Of a stretch of 50,758 nt of DNA, positions 1 to 8,812 are shown piece after piece. Below the pieces are notes generated by a model. That model searched no databases. It saw only the letters and a program-made list of their open reading frames with translations, and had not been told where the DNA came from. A program made the position numbers and the translations under genes. Every line of letters begins with the position of its first letter. The stretch's first letter is position 1. Origin of the DNA: Bryobacterales bacterium. Lineage in GTDB: Bacteria > Acidobacteriota > Terriglobia > Bryobacterales > Bryobacteraceae. Location: NCBI GenBank assembly GCA_027452065.1, contig DAIDHC010000105.1, forward strand, positions 1 through 50,758. Direction: 5' to 3'.

Positions 1-554
1 TGAAAGTTGGTGGTGTCGTAGGCCAGCAGGCGGCGGCCCACCAGATGCCTGTCTTTCCAGGCTCCCAGCAGGCGGGTCTGGGCCTGATCCAGTTCGTCAT
101 CGCCGCCGCCCGTGCGGATGCGGTCAAAGCAATCCCAGAAAGCCTGTGAGGTGAAGCGCTCGGCGGGGAAGCCCCACTGGGAGGCGAGGATCGTGCGGCT
201 GTACCAGTCGGCGACTTCGGTTTTGGGGCCGGGTTGGCAGATGCGATGAATGGCGGCCAACAGCAGATAGTGCGCCGGAGCAGGGCCGGAACGGGGTGCA
301 GGCCAAAGGGACAGGAGAAGGTCAAAAACGCCGAGGTCTTGAGCCGCACGCCAGAGAGCGCCGGGCAGGCCGAAGTCGAGCGAAGTGGCCGAAAGCGGGA
401 CAGGGGCGGTGCGGTCTTTGACGAGGGCGGCAACGCGCTCGGCGGTTCCGAGGTAAGTCTGATGGACAATGCGGGGCTTGCCGTCCACGCGGGCGCTGTC
501 GACGACGTAGTAGTAGATCTGGTTGGCTTTCTTCTTGGCGACGAGCGAGGCCAT
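1..554 (-). CDS. IS1634-type transposase, N-terminal part (cut by window edge)
   Basis: An open frame starts at an ATG at 554 and runs off the left edge after 184 codons without a stop. The N-terminus (MASLVAKKK, then YYYVVDSARVDGKPR and a YLGTAERV segment) has the pattern of IS1634-family transposases of the IS4/DDE superfamily. The last visible residues, YDTTNF, fit the segment around the first catalytic Asp. The protein would cut and paste its own element. Upstream, AGGGTAATAC occurs at 557-566 and again at 634-643, and the element's end probably lies in this area, but I cannot define a terminal inverted repeat with one end only. Whether the gene is intact cannot be judged here. The family call is from remembered motif patterns, not a search. 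Confidence 0.8.
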   Translation of the reverse strand, partial: MASLVAKKKANQIYYYVVDSARVDGKPRIVHQTYLGTAERVAALVKDRTAPVPLSATSLDFGLPGALWRAAQDLGVFDLLLSLWPAPRSGPAPAHYLLLAAIHRICQPGPKTEVADWYSRTILASQWGFPAERFTSQAFWDCFDRIRTGGGDDELDQAQTRLLGAWKDRHLVGRRLLAYDTTNF

Positions 555-556
555 AC

Positions 557-643
557 AGGGTAATACAATAGTACAGCCAAGGCAGAACAAGAAGCAATAG
601 AAATGTTGAATAGCGTCGAAAAATCTCTACAATAGGGTAATAC
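557..643. repeat. 10-bp direct repeat AGGGTAATAC, two copies 77 bp apart
   Basis: AGGGTAATAC lies at 557-566 and exactly again at 634-643, each next to a CAATA element. The first copy is 3 bases upstream of the transposase start. The pair could belong to the insertion-sequence end or its promoter region. The interval between them is more A+T-rich than the surroundings. The repeat is seen directly; its role is unknown. Confidence 0.5.
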
Positions 644-815
644 GCACACGAGGGGGCAGCAGGGAAGTCGAAATCTTGCTGAATGAATCGATTAGCAGCG
701 CCCAGCCTCGGCCGCGGCGGTTACTCGCAGTAAAGTCCTGCTAGCCCAACTGCCCTGGCGCGGCTGGCGCGATGGCCCTCCGGTCAGCGGCTCGAACAGC
801 GCCTTCGCGAGCCTT

Positions 816-1946
816 TCAAGCGCGAAGTTCGAGCCGGCCGTCCCGGTACAGGTGGTAGCGGCGCCCGCGCCAGACAATCGTGTTTCCGAAGAAGCCTGCC
901 ACCCAGAACACAAAGCTCAGCGCGTCCTGCACGGGAAGAAGCAGCCAACGCGGCTGGACGTTGAGAACCCAGACCGATGTTGCCCAAGCTGCCGCGCACC
1001 GAAAGGCGAGGGCGGCCGCTAGTGCGGGCCACCACTGGACGTCGGCTGCCAGAAGCGCCAGAGCGATGGGGAGCGGATTGGTGAATATCATGCCGGCATA
1101 TCCCGCCGGCCGCGAGCGCCGCGTGCTTCTGGTCCAGCGGAGACGATGGAGCGCATTCGTGCGGAACGATTCACTGCCGATGTGGTGCTCCACGATCGTG
1201 CGTGACAGGATCACTCCGAGGCCCGCGCCCGCCGCAGCGTGTCCAAGTTGGTAGTCTTCTGCAAGATAATTTTTGAGCGCGGCCAAACCGCCGATGGCGT
1301 TGAGCGCCGATTTACGCGCCGCCAGTGTGGGTCCCACGGCGAACTTCACGCCCTCGATCCACGCGGCCACCAGAACGCCGCCGAGAAACTCCGTGTTCAT
1401 TCCCTCCGCCTCGAGCGTCGACCATAAGCTTCGGCCCGAGCGCGCCCGATACGGGCAGGTGGCAACGCCAATCGAAGGATCGGAGAACTCGGCGGCTACC
1501 GAGACCAGGAAGTCCGGCGTGACGCAAATGTCGCTGTCGCTCATCACCAGCAGGTCGTAGCGGGCCTTCGCAAGCATTCGCTCAAGACTGAAGACCTTCG
1601 CGTTGGGATACGGCGGTTCGCCGGTCACCAGGAGTTGGGAACGAACCTCAGGGTGCGCAGCGCGTAGCCTCTCGACGACGGCCACCGCCGGGTCGTCCGC
1701 CTCGCGAACGGCGAACAAAATCTCAAACTCGGGATGCCGTTGTTCGAAGAACGTCCGAAGATTGGACTCCAGGTTGTCTTCGGCGCCGGCCAGCGGCTTC
1801 AGGACGCTCACCGGTTCTTGCTGTGGCACCGCGGTGTGGCGCGCGGAGCCGGATCCCAGATAGCTCGCCGATGCCACCACGACGAACACGCAGTAAACCA
1901 GCGAACCTGCCAATATGGCGGCGAGCAGCAACGTAATGAGCGTCAA
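816..1946 (-). CDS. GT21-type glycosyltransferase (HpnI / ceramide glucosyltransferase-like)
   Basis: This is a membrane GT-A glycosyltransferase related to bacterial HpnI and ceramide glucosyltransferases, which put a sugar on a hopanoid or sphingoid lipid at the inner membrane. An N-terminal membrane segment (LLTLITLLLAAILAG) leads into the GT-A domain with SVLKPLAGAEDNLESN, the DSD metal motif, an AEDYQLG motif (third acidic position) and HRLRWTR. Two hydrophobic segments follow near the C-terminus. I chose the TTG at 1946 because the in-frame ATG at 2090 would add 48 residues of unstructured Pro/Arg-rich sequence before the membrane segment. Neither start has a convincing ribosome site. 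No other hopanoid genes are nearby, so the acceptor lipid is unknown. Confidence 0.75.
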   Translation of the reverse strand: MTLITLLLAAILAGSLVYCVFVVVASASYLGSGSARHTAVPQQEPVSVLKPLAGAEDNLESNLRTFFEQRHPEFEILFAVREADDPAVAVVERLRAAHPEVRSQLLVTGEPPYPNAKVFSLERMLAKARYDLLVMSDSDICVTPDFLVSVAAEFSDPSIGVATCPYRARSGRSLWSTLEAEGMNTEFLGGVLVAAWIEGVKFAVGPTLAARKSALNAIGGLAALKNYLAEDYQLGHAAAGAGLGVILSRTIVEHHIGSESFRTNALHRLRWTRSTRRSRPAGYAGMIFTNPLPIALALLAADVQWWPALAAALAFRCAAAWATSVWVLNVQPRWLLLPVQDALSFVFWVAGFFGNTIVWRGRRYHLYRDGRLELRA

Positions 1947-2359
1947 TAAAGTCCGGTGCGGCCGAATCCCCGGCAGGCAGACATGAAACGTACCACAAGG
2001 CGTTCGCGCAGGCAGCCCCTGGTCCCGTCTCGACTCCACGCCAGAATTCGGTGGCCCCGGCTTCCACGTTTCCGGGACGTCCCCGCCCATCAGCGCGGCA
2101 CGAGAAGAAAATCAACTGCCACACGCACTCCGCGGCGGTCCGAGGCCGCGCAGCCGCATCTGCCAATGCCGTGAGTGACAAATTCGACCCTCACAGCTCC
2201 CTCGAACCAAGTATATCGAATCGCTCGACATTTCGAGGCCTGAATTTTCCGGGCACCGGTCCGCCTCACTCCGGCGCCGTCCAATTGATGCCCCGGCGAG
2301 GCAGCGGGCTTGTAGAGGCGATCCGGGGCTCCAGCGACTGTGATAGGCTGGCGCCACGT
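1947..2359. other. Divergent intergenic region
   Basis: This separates the leftward glycosyltransferase from the rightward GMC operon. It may hold the promoters of both. It also holds a possible 48-codon N-terminal extension of the glycosyltransferase (to 2090). I see no clear repeat, terminator or RNA gene in it. Confidence 0.4.
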
Positions 2360-2896
2360 ATGGATTCGGATTCGACTCGGCGGGCATTCCTGGGCGCCGG
2401 TGTGGCCGGGGCGGCGCTGATCACCCAAATCCAGCCGCTGGACGCCGCGGTGTTGACGCCCGGCGAGCACGCCTCGCTGGCATTGGCGATGGAGTTGATC
2501 ATCCCGGCCGGCGACGGCATGCCGTCGGCGCGCGATGCCGGCGGCCTCGAATATCTGGACGCTCTGGCGCGGCGCGACCCGCGGGCGGCCTCCGACATCG
2601 CGGGCGCCCTCGCGGTTCTCGAGGCGTTCGGTACGCGCTCTGCCGGCCGCAGCTTCGCCGCCCTCGATACCGCCGGCCGCGTGGCCACGCTGAAGGCCAT
2701 GGAGGCCGAAGCTGCGCCGCAGTTTGCAACGCTGCGCGATTATGTCTACGAGTCGTATTACACGCAGCCGCGGGTGTGGAAGCTGATCGGCTACGAGCTT
2801 TATCCCACCGACCACTCCGGACCCTTGATGGCGCCGTTCGACGAGGCCCTGGTCCAGCAAGTCCAGGCCAGGCCGAAGTTGTGGCGGGAGGACTGA
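2360..2896 (+). CDS. Gluconate 2-dehydrogenase subunit 3-like protein, Tat-exported
   Basis: This is a 178-residue small subunit of a membrane-associated sugar or polyol dehydrogenase. In the gluconate 2-dehydrogenase family it accompanies the FAD subunit and carries the twin-arginine signal that exports the complex. The sequence opens MDSDSTRRAFLGAGVAGAAL, a clear Tat signal, followed by a helical domain with the conserved-looking LTPGEHASLALAMELIIP and the ending GYELYPTDHSGP typical of this family. The frame is open further upstream, but the ATG at 2360 places the RR motif correctly. It lies 4 nt before the GMC gene, so the two are co-transcribed and probably co-exported. No cytochrome c subunit follows, unlike classic three-subunit enzymes. 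Confidence 0.88.
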   Translation: MDSDSTRRAFLGAGVAGAALITQIQPLDAAVLTPGEHASLALAMELIIPAGDGMPSARDAGGLEYLDALARRDPRAASDIAGALAVLEAFGTRSAGRSFAALDTAGRVATLKAMEAEAAPQFATLRDYVYESYYTQPRVWKLIGYELYPTDHSGPLMAPFDEALVQQVQARPKLWRED

Positions 2897-2900
2897 GCTG

Positions 2901-4499
2901 GTGCAAGACAACGCGGACGTGCTGGTGATCGGGTCGGGGGCGGCCGGCGCGGCGCTGAGCAAGCGTCTCGCCGATCGCGGCGCCAAGGTCGTCTGCCTTG
3001 AACAGGGAGGCTGGATTAAGCCGGGCCAGTATCCCTCCGACCAGCCCAACTGGGAGATCCAGATTCACCGCGGCGCCTTTCACTTCAGCCCCAACGTGCG
3101 CCGCCGCTGGGAAGATTACCCGGTCGAAGAGACGGGAGCGAATCCGCCGTCGGTGCTGATGTTCAATGCCGTCGGCGGAAGTACCCATCATTGGGCGGCG
3201 CACTTTCCGCGGATGCATCCATCCGACTTCCGGAGCCGGACTCTCGACGGCGTCGGCGAGGACTGGCCGATCCGGTACCGCGATCTCGAGGTTTACTACA
3301 ACGACAACGACGTCGAAATGGGCGTTGCCGGCCTGGCCGGCGATCCGGCCAACCCTCCCCGGCCGGCGCGGTCCACGCCCGTCCTCCCCATCGGCGTGCT
3401 CGGTGAGACCATCGGCCGGGGTTTCAACAGACTCGGCTGGCATTGGTGGCCGTCGGACAACGCGATTGTCTCCCGCGACTATGACGCCCGGCCCGCCTGC
3501 CTGCTGCATGGCAAGTGCATGTTCGGCTGCCCGATCGGCGCCAAAGCTTCCACCGACGTCACCTATTGGCGCAAGGCGATTCGCAAGGGCGCGGTGGTGA
3601 AACCGTGGTCGCGGGTGCGGGAGATCACCGTTGACGAGCGCGGCCGGGCGCGCGGCGCGGTTTACTTCGACCGTGAAGGGAAACTTCACGAACAGCGCGC
3701 CGCCGTCGTCGCGATCTGCTGCAACGGCATCGGTACCCCGCGGCTTCTGCTGAACTCCCAATCGAAGCTGTTCCCCAACGGACTGGCGAACTCCTCCGGC
3801 ATGGTGGGCAAAAACTTCATGATTCACCCGTTTCGCACGCTCGAAGGCGTGTTCGAGGCCAGGATGGACGGCCATCTGGGACCGTTTGGCATTCCTGCCA
3901 TGAGTCAGCAGTTTTATGAGACGGACGCGCAAAGAGGTTTTGCCCGCGGTTATACGCTGCTGCTGGAGCGTTCCTTCGGACCGCTGCACCACGCCTGGGG
4001 AAGCTTCTCCAACCATCCGGTGCCCTGGGGCGCGGATCATCACAAGATCATGCGGCAGCGGTTTCCCCATCTCATTCGCGTGACGGTGATGGGAGAGGAT
4101 CTGGCCGAAGAACACAACCGGGTGGAGATCGACGCCGATCTCAAAGACTCGAGCGGGATTCCCGCGCCGCGCGTTGTATACAGCTACGGAGACAACAGCC
4201 TCAAGATGCTGGAGCACGGGCGCACAATGGCGAGGCAGGCGCTCGAAGCCGCGGGCGCGGTGGAGATCCTGGATAGCGGCCCGGTAACGCCGGCCTACCA
4301 TTTGATGGGCACCGCGCGAATGGGCCGTGACCCGCGTAAGTCCGTGGTCGATTCGAACCATCGCGCGCACGACGTCCCGAACTTGTACGTCGTGGATGGA
4401 AGCTCGTTCGTCACCAGCGCGGCCGTCAATCCTACCTCGACCATCGGAGCGCTGGCGCTGCGCGCCGCGGACAAAATCTGGGAGCAGCGCCGCGGCTGA
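2901..4499 (+). CDS. GMC-family FAD oxidoreductase (gluconate dehydrogenase-like large subunit)
   Basis: This is a 532-residue flavoprotein that oxidises an alcohol or sugar hydroxyl, probably in the periplasm after piggy-back Tat export with the preceding subunit. The FAD-binding motif GSGAAG sits at residues 11-16. The C-terminal GMC domain carries the catalytic pair His467 (YHLMGTARMG) and Asn510 (AAVNPTST). A cysteine cluster at residues 200-210 (Cys200, Cys206, Cys210, with His203) matches the position where related dehydrogenases carry an Fe-S cluster or Cys-rich loop. The start is a GTG with GGAGG about 10 nt upstream, overlapping the end of the previous gene. Substrate is not predictable; electrons would go to an unlinked cytochrome or quinone. 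Confidence 0.9.
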   Translation: MQDNADVLVIGSGAAGAALSKRLADRGAKVVCLEQGGWIKPGQYPSDQPNWEIQIHRGAFHFSPNVRRRWEDYPVEETGANPPSVLMFNAVGGSTHHWAAHFPRMHPSDFRSRTLDGVGEDWPIRYRDLEVYYNDNDVEMGVAGLAGDPANPPRPARSTPVLPIGVLGETIGRGFNRLGWHWWPSDNAIVSRDYDARPACLLHGKCMFGCPIGAKASTDVTYWRKAIRKGAVVKPWSRVREITVDERGRARGAVYFDREGKLHEQRAAVVAICCNGIGTPRLLLNSQSKLFPNGLANSSGMVGKNFMIHPFRTLEGVFEARMDGHLGPFGIPAMSQQFYETDAQRGFARGYTLLLERSFGPLHHAWGSFSNHPVPWGADHHKIMRQRFPHLIRVTVMGEDLAEEHNRVEIDADLKDSSGIPAPRVVYSYGDNSLKMLEHGRTMARQALEAAGAVEILDSGPVTPAYHLMGTARMGRDPRKSVVDSNHRAHDVPNLYVVDGSSFVTSAAVNPTSTIGALALRAADKIWEQRRG

Positions 4500-4510
4500 C
4501 GGAGGCCGGC

Positions 4511-6040
4511 TTACTCGAACAGCGCGGCGGGCATTAACGCCACCTCGCCGATGGCGGGGCGGAAATCCATGTACGCAAGCACATCGCGCTCGATGTCGAT
4601 GCCGGGAGCGATTTCGATAAGCTCGATGCCGGTCTCGTTCAGCCGGAAGACGGCTCGTTCGGTGATGTAGAGCACCTGCTGGCCGCGGCGGCGGGCGTAA
4701 TCGGCGGCGAAGGTAATGCGCTCGACGTCCTTCACGAACTTGCGGACCTTTCCGGCCGCCAGGACCAACAAGGCTCCGCCCGACCAGGTGCACCGCGAGC
4801 CCTGCGCGTCGAAGGTGCCGCAGAACACGACTTTTTTTGCGTTCTGGGCGATCTCAATGAAGCCGCCCGGCCCGATCAGGTTCCCGCCCAGGTGGGACAC
4901 GTTGACGTTGCCGGCCGCGTCGGTCTCGCCCATGCCCAGGAACGTGATGTCGATGCCGCCGCCGCTGTAATAGTCGAACTGCTCCACCGACGAGACGATG
5001 GCGTCGGGATTCCGGGCGGCGCCGAACAGCCGGTCGTCCAGCATGCGGCCGTTGTGCGCGCCCTGCTCGACGCTCATCCAGAGCTGCGATTCCATGCCCT
5101 GTTCGGCGATCACGGAAAAAATTCCGCCGGGGATGCCAAAGCCGAAGTTGAGGCTCGCTCCGGGGCGAAGCTCCCGTGCGGCGCGGCGCGCGATGACCCG
5201 CCGTTCCAGTTTGTCCGGCAGCGCGGCGGCCAGGCGGCCCAGGTGCGCGCGGCGCGCCCCGCTCACTGTCGGGTCGTAGGGAAGGCCGTAAAAGAGCTCC
5301 TGCGCCGGCTCCTCGACTACGGCGTCGACCATGATGCCCGGGACGCGGACCGAGCGCGCCCGCAGCGTTCCCGGTTCCACCACCTGCCGCACCTGCGCGA
5401 TCACCACGCCGCCGCTGTTGTGCGCCGCCAGAGCCATGGTGTGGATGTCCATGTCCACGGCCTCCTCCTCCGGGCTCAGGTTGCCGCGCGTGTCGGCGTA
5501 AGTGGCGCGGATGACGGCCGCATCCACGGGAAAAGGCTTGTAGCGCAGCACGTCGTGCCCATCAATCGATAGCAGCTCAACCAGGCTCTCGCGGCTGCGC
5601 CGGTTACACCTTCCGCCGTCGTGCCGCGGATCGGCGAACGTGCCCAGGCCGGAGTGCGTGAACAGCCCGGGACGGCCGGCGCCGATTTCACGAAGCAACT
5701 GTTGTACGACTCCGCCCGGAAAGCAGTAGGCCTCGATCTTCTCGTCGCGGATGAGCTGCTGGATCTTCGGCGACCAGGTGAAATGCGCGGCGATTACTTT
5801 CCGCAGCATCCCCTCGTGCGCGAAGCGGTTGGTGCCCCGCGCGCCGCGGTCGCCGAGGCCGAGCGAATGGACCAGTGTCAAGTCGCGCGGATGGCCGGTT
5901 TCGAGGAATCGTTCTTCGATCGCCGCGAACACACTCTCGGCGGAGATCATGCCGGCGCCGTTGCCGCTGATGGCCACCGTGTCGCCGTCGTCGATCAGAG
6001 CGGCGGCTTCGGTGGGACTGAGGAACCGTGTCGTGCTCAT
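4511..6040 (-). CDS. Acyl-CoA:acetate/3-ketoacid CoA-transferase (YdiF/Pct type)
   Basis: This 509-residue fused alpha-beta family I CoA-transferase moves CoA between short-chain acyl groups such as propionate, acetate, acetoacetate or butyrate. The N-terminal half begins TEAAALIDDGDTVAISGNG. The C-terminal half contains LNFGFGIPGGIF and the catalytic glutamate Glu325 in SVEQGAHNG, at the position expected for the family. I chose the ATG at 6040 because the longer frame to 6118 overlaps the hydratase gene and adds 26 non-family residues. It lies 13 nt after the enoyl-CoA hydratase, as the last gene of a three-gene acyl-CoA operon. Exact substrate is unknown. Confidence 0.9.
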   Translation of the reverse strand: MSTTRFLSPTEAAALIDDGDTVAISGNGAGMISAESVFAAIEERFLETGHPRDLTLVHSLGLGDRGARGTNRFAHEGMLRKVIAAHFTWSPKIQQLIRDEKIEAYCFPGGVVQQLLREIGAGRPGLFTHSGLGTFADPRHDGGRCNRRSRESLVELLSIDGHDVLRYKPFPVDAAVIRATYADTRGNLSPEEEAVDMDIHTMALAAHNSGGVVIAQVRQVVEPGTLRARSVRVPGIMVDAVVEEPAQELFYGLPYDPTVSGARRAHLGRLAAALPDKLERRVIARRAARELRPGASLNFGFGIPGGIFSVIAEQGMESQLWMSVEQGAHNGRMLDDRLFGAARNPDAIVSSVEQFDYYSGGGIDITFLGMGETDAAGNVNVSHLGGNLIGPGGFIEIAQNAKKVVFCGTFDAQGSRCTWSGGALLVLAAGKVRKFVKDVERITFAADYARRRGQQVLYITERAVFRLNETGIELIEIAPGIDIERDVLAYMDFRPAIGEVALMPAALFE

Positions 6041-6053
6041 GGCGGGCCGATGA

Positions 6054-6836
6054 TTACAGGTTGCGGAACTGCGGTTTGCGCTTTTCCCGAAAGGCGCGCA
6101 CGCCCTCGCGGCAGTCATCGGTGGCGGCGGCTTGCGCGGCAGCGGCGGCGTGGTGGGCGCCGAGGTCGGAGTGCATCGTCGCGAGAATATCTTTGATCAA
6201 CGCCAGAGCCGCCGGCGCGTTCGCGCACAGCCTGTCCACCCACCCGGCAACCTGCTCCTCTAAAGCATCCGCGTCTTCGGCGACGGCGGTCACCAGGCCC
6301 CACTCCATCGCCTGCGCGGCCGTGATGGGCGAGCCGAGCAGCGTCAGGTGGCGCGCGCGGGCCGGCCCCACCGTTTCCGCCAGCCGCCGCACGCCCATCC
6401 AGCCGGAAATCATGCCCAGCGTGGCCTCCGGCGTGCCGAGCTTGGCCGAAGCCAGCGCGATGCGAAGGTCGGCTGCCAGCGCCAGTTCGAGCCCGCCGCC
6501 GAGTGCGTGGCCCGAGATCACGGCGACGACGGGCTGTGGAAGCGCCGCCAGACGCTGCAGCACTCCAATGCCTCGCGGAATCCAGCGGCGGCCCATGTCC
6601 AGGGGCGACAGCGATCCCCACGCCTCGATGTCGCCGCCGGTGCAGAAGAATCGTCCCCGCGCGCGAACGACGACGGCCCGCACGGTAGGCTCGGAGGCCG
6701 CCCGGCTCACGGCCGCGTCCAGTTGATCGAGCATCTCCAAGTTCAGCGCGTTGCCTTTGTCCGGGCGGTTCAGCGTAATTTCGGCCCAGGCGCGCCCGTC
6801 TCTCTCAACGCGGGAGTAAACAATTTCCGGTTCCAA
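6054..6836 (-). CDS. Enoyl-CoA hydratase/isomerase family protein
   Basis: This is a 260-residue crotonase-fold enzyme, of the usual family length. The oxyanion-hole segment FFCTGGDI and the helix HALGGGLELA are present. Glu117 and Glu137 (GTPEATLG) occupy the two acid positions of enoyl-CoA hydratase, so a hydratase rather than only an isomerase is plausible. The usual PGAGG loop reads SGWMG. The start is a TTG with AGGAG 7 nt upstream; no ATG fits the family N-terminus as well. It lies between an SDR gene (27 nt upstream) and a CoA-transferase (13 nt downstream), suggesting hydration and onward oxidation of an acyl-CoA. Confidence 0.88.
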   Translation of the reverse strand: MEPEIVYSRVERDGRAWAEITLNRPDKGNALNLEMLDQLDAAVSRAASEPTVRAVVVRARGRFFCTGGDIEAWGSLSPLDMGRRWIPRGIGVLQRLAALPQPVVAVISGHALGGGLELALAADLRIALASAKLGTPEATLGMISGWMGVRRLAETVGPARARHLTLLGSPITAAQAMEWGLVTAVAEDADALEEQVAGWVDRLCANAPAALALIKDILATMHSDLGAHHAAAAAQAAATDDCREGVRAFREKRKPQFRNL

Positions 6837-6863
6837 GCAAGAGCTCCTTTCGCCCGTGGCGGT

Positions 6864-7658
6864 CTAGAAATGCGGCATCGTGAGCCCGCCGTCGATGGTC
6901 ACTGCCTGGCCGACAGTATAGGGCAAGCGGCCCTCGGCCATGCAGCGCACCGTCGATGCCACGTCGGCGGCCGACCCCCAGCGTCCCATCGGAACCCCGC
7001 CGCCGCCCACCAGTTTGTCGTATCGTTCCTTCACCGGCTCCGTCATGCGCGTCTCAATGATACCCGGGCGAATCTCGTAAACGCCGATGCCCGCCGGCGC
7101 CAGGCGCAGCGCGAAAAGCTTCGTCGTCATGCTGGAGGCGCACTTGGACACGCAGTACTCGCCCCGGCTGATCGAGACGGCATGGGCATTGCTCGACGTA
7201 ATGTTGACGATGCTCCGGTGCCGGCCGCCGAGCTCTCCCTGAGCGAGCAGGCGCCGCGCGACGGCTTGAGTCAGGAAAAAGAGCGCCCTCGTGTTGATGT
7301 TGAGGCAGCGGTCGAAGCTTTCCGGCGTCACCTCCAGCAGATCGCCCCGTTGGAGCGCGCCGACGCCGGCGTTGTTGACCAGACAGTCAATGCGGCCCCA
7401 GCGCGCGCGAGCGGCGTCGATCATGGGCTGGTGGAGTCTGAGGTCGGCGACGTCGGCGGGGAAGGGAAGTGCGGAGGCTCCGGCGGCGGCAATCTCCTGC
7501 GCAACGCCGTCCAGCAGATCGCGGTCCTCGGTGCCGGCGGCATCGTTCAGCAGCACGTCGAACCCGGCGCCCGCCAGTGCGAGGGCGCACGCTCTGCCGA
7601 TTCCGCGGGATGCGCCCGTGACGATGGCCACGGGGCGCGGGGAATCCGGGATCGCCAT
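6864..7658 (-). CDS. SDR-family 3-oxoacyl reductase/dehydrogenase (FabG-like)
   Basis: This is a 264-residue classical short-chain dehydrogenase. The Rossmann motif TGASRGIG is at residues 14-21, NNAG at 95-98, the catalytic Ser near 155 (ITSSN), and Tyr168-x3-Lys172 in EYCVSK. It would interconvert a 3-hydroxy and 3-oxo group using NAD(P). The ATG at 7658 is preceded by GGAGG with 9 nt spacing. As first gene of the operon with a crotonase and a CoA-transferase it most likely handles a hydroxyacyl-CoA, though cofactor and substrate preference cannot be read from sequence. Confidence 0.9.
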   Translation of the reverse strand: MAIPDSPRPVAIVTGASRGIGRACALALAGAGFDVLLNDAAGTEDRDLLDGVAQEIAAAGASALPFPADVADLRLHQPMIDAARARWGRIDCLVNNAGVGALQRGDLLEVTPESFDRCLNINTRALFFLTQAVARRLLAQGELGGRHRSIVNITSSNAHAVSISRGEYCVSKCASSMTTKLFALRLAPAGIGVYEIRPGIIETRMTEPVKERYDKLVGGGGVPMGRWGSAADVASTVRCMAEGRLPYTVGQAVTIDGGLTMPHF

Positions 7659-7743
7659 TGCGAATGCCTCCTGGGCGGCCGGCGCCGGCCGCCATCACTG
7701 GATGGCCATTATACAAGCCGCCGGCTGCGGCCTTCCGGAGCGG

Positions 7744-8736
7744 TCAGTAAACCGAGCCGCCCGGCTGCGTCGATTTCAGAACTCCATTGTCGGCGTTGAT
7801 CTGGTAGGCCACGCCGCTCGTGCCGGACCACTCCAGCAGATCGAACGCGCCGCCGGCCGCAACGCGGTAGACGGAAACGTTGTGGAAGGTCAGCGGCTCG
7901 CCCGGCGCGCAGTTCTCCGGCTTTCCGGGCGTGCGCAGGAACCATGCCGAGCCCGTTCCGGCGACCGTCGCTTTGCCCGACGGCTCTACCAGCAAGGCCG
8001 TCTTCTCGTCAAGGAGGACCCCGCTCGCCGTCCTCGCCCAGTTTTGTCCCACGATGCGCCCCAGAAACACGATGTCGCGGCCCATCCGGTCGCGCGCCAT
8101 CACGTGGGCGTCCGCAACGGTGGCGGCCAGCAAGGGGATTTTCAGGAAGTGGCGGTCGAGCGTTACCCGCTCGTCAAACGGGTCGGCCAGAGCCTGCGCC
8201 GAGGTGACGGTGTCGTTGAGCGCCGTGTAAACAAACTCGGACAGGACGTCGAGCCCGGCGCTGGTCCCGCCAACGGGCACACCCCGCGCGATGGCGCCGT
8301 TCAGTTCGTCCTGAAGCGGCGAGCCCTGCCAGAAGTTGATATAGTTCGCCTGGTCGCCGCCGGCGATGAAGACAGCCTCGGCGTGGTGGATGGCTTGAAC
8401 GACGAAAGCAGTGCGGGCGCCCTCGCGGGAAGATACGATGAGGGTAGCGACGGAGTTGAGCCCCGGACAGAGGCCGCGAATGTAGGGATTGTATGCGGCG
8501 TCGCCGGCGGCGCGAAGCACCAGAAGGTCGCCCCCGTTGGCCTTGGCGCAGAGGAAGCGAAAGCCCTCGTCGAGGTCGGCGCCGCCGCCGGCCAGGAAGT
8601 AGCCGGGCGACGGATGCGGCGTGGCGTCGGCCGGGTTGCCGGCGCGGCTGTAAACATAGCCGGGATTTTTCGCCGCCGGCGGAGTTGCTGCCAGCAGCGT
8701 CGGGAACACAAGTAAGGCCAGGCGAACTGCGGTCAT
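7744..8736 (-). CDS. Cyanophycinase-like peptidase, S51 family, exported
   Basis: This is a 330-residue serine peptidase of the S51 (cyanophycinase/peptidase E) group with an N-terminal signal peptide (MTAVRLALLVFPTLLAATPP). Family motifs are visible: GGGADLDEGF near the start, the FIAGGDQANY loop, the nucleophile elbow GGTSAGLDVLS with the catalytic Ser, and the DRHF motif. Secreted members cleave acidic or aspartyl peptides; cyanophycin itself is only one possible substrate. The C-terminal 100 residues are less typical and may form an added beta domain. It is divergently transcribed from the aldo/keto reductase gene. Confidence 0.85.
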   Translation of the reverse strand: MTAVRLALLVFPTLLAATPPAAKNPGYVYSRAGNPADATPHPSPGYFLAGGGADLDEGFRFLCAKANGGDLLVLRAAGDAAYNPYIRGLCPGLNSVATLIVSSREGARTAFVVQAIHHAEAVFIAGGDQANYINFWQGSPLQDELNGAIARGVPVGGTSAGLDVLSEFVYTALNDTVTSAQALADPFDERVTLDRHFLKIPLLAATVADAHVMARDRMGRDIVFLGRIVGQNWARTASGVLLDEKTALLVEPSGKATVAGTGSAWFLRTPGKPENCAPGEPLTFHNVSVYRVAAGGAFDLLEWSGTSGVAYQINADNGVLKSTQPGGSVY

Positions 8737-8812
8737 CAGGAATCATGATACCGGCGGCGCGGCATCCGCGGCCGGATCGAATACATCGAACAGAGACCAA
8801 GGAGCGAACAAA

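Noticed and set aside
2499-4793. 764-codon minus-strand frame opposite the GMC oxidoreductase
   Set aside because: No recognisable domain, His/Arg/Pro-rich, and the plus strand has FAD and GMC catalytic motifs.
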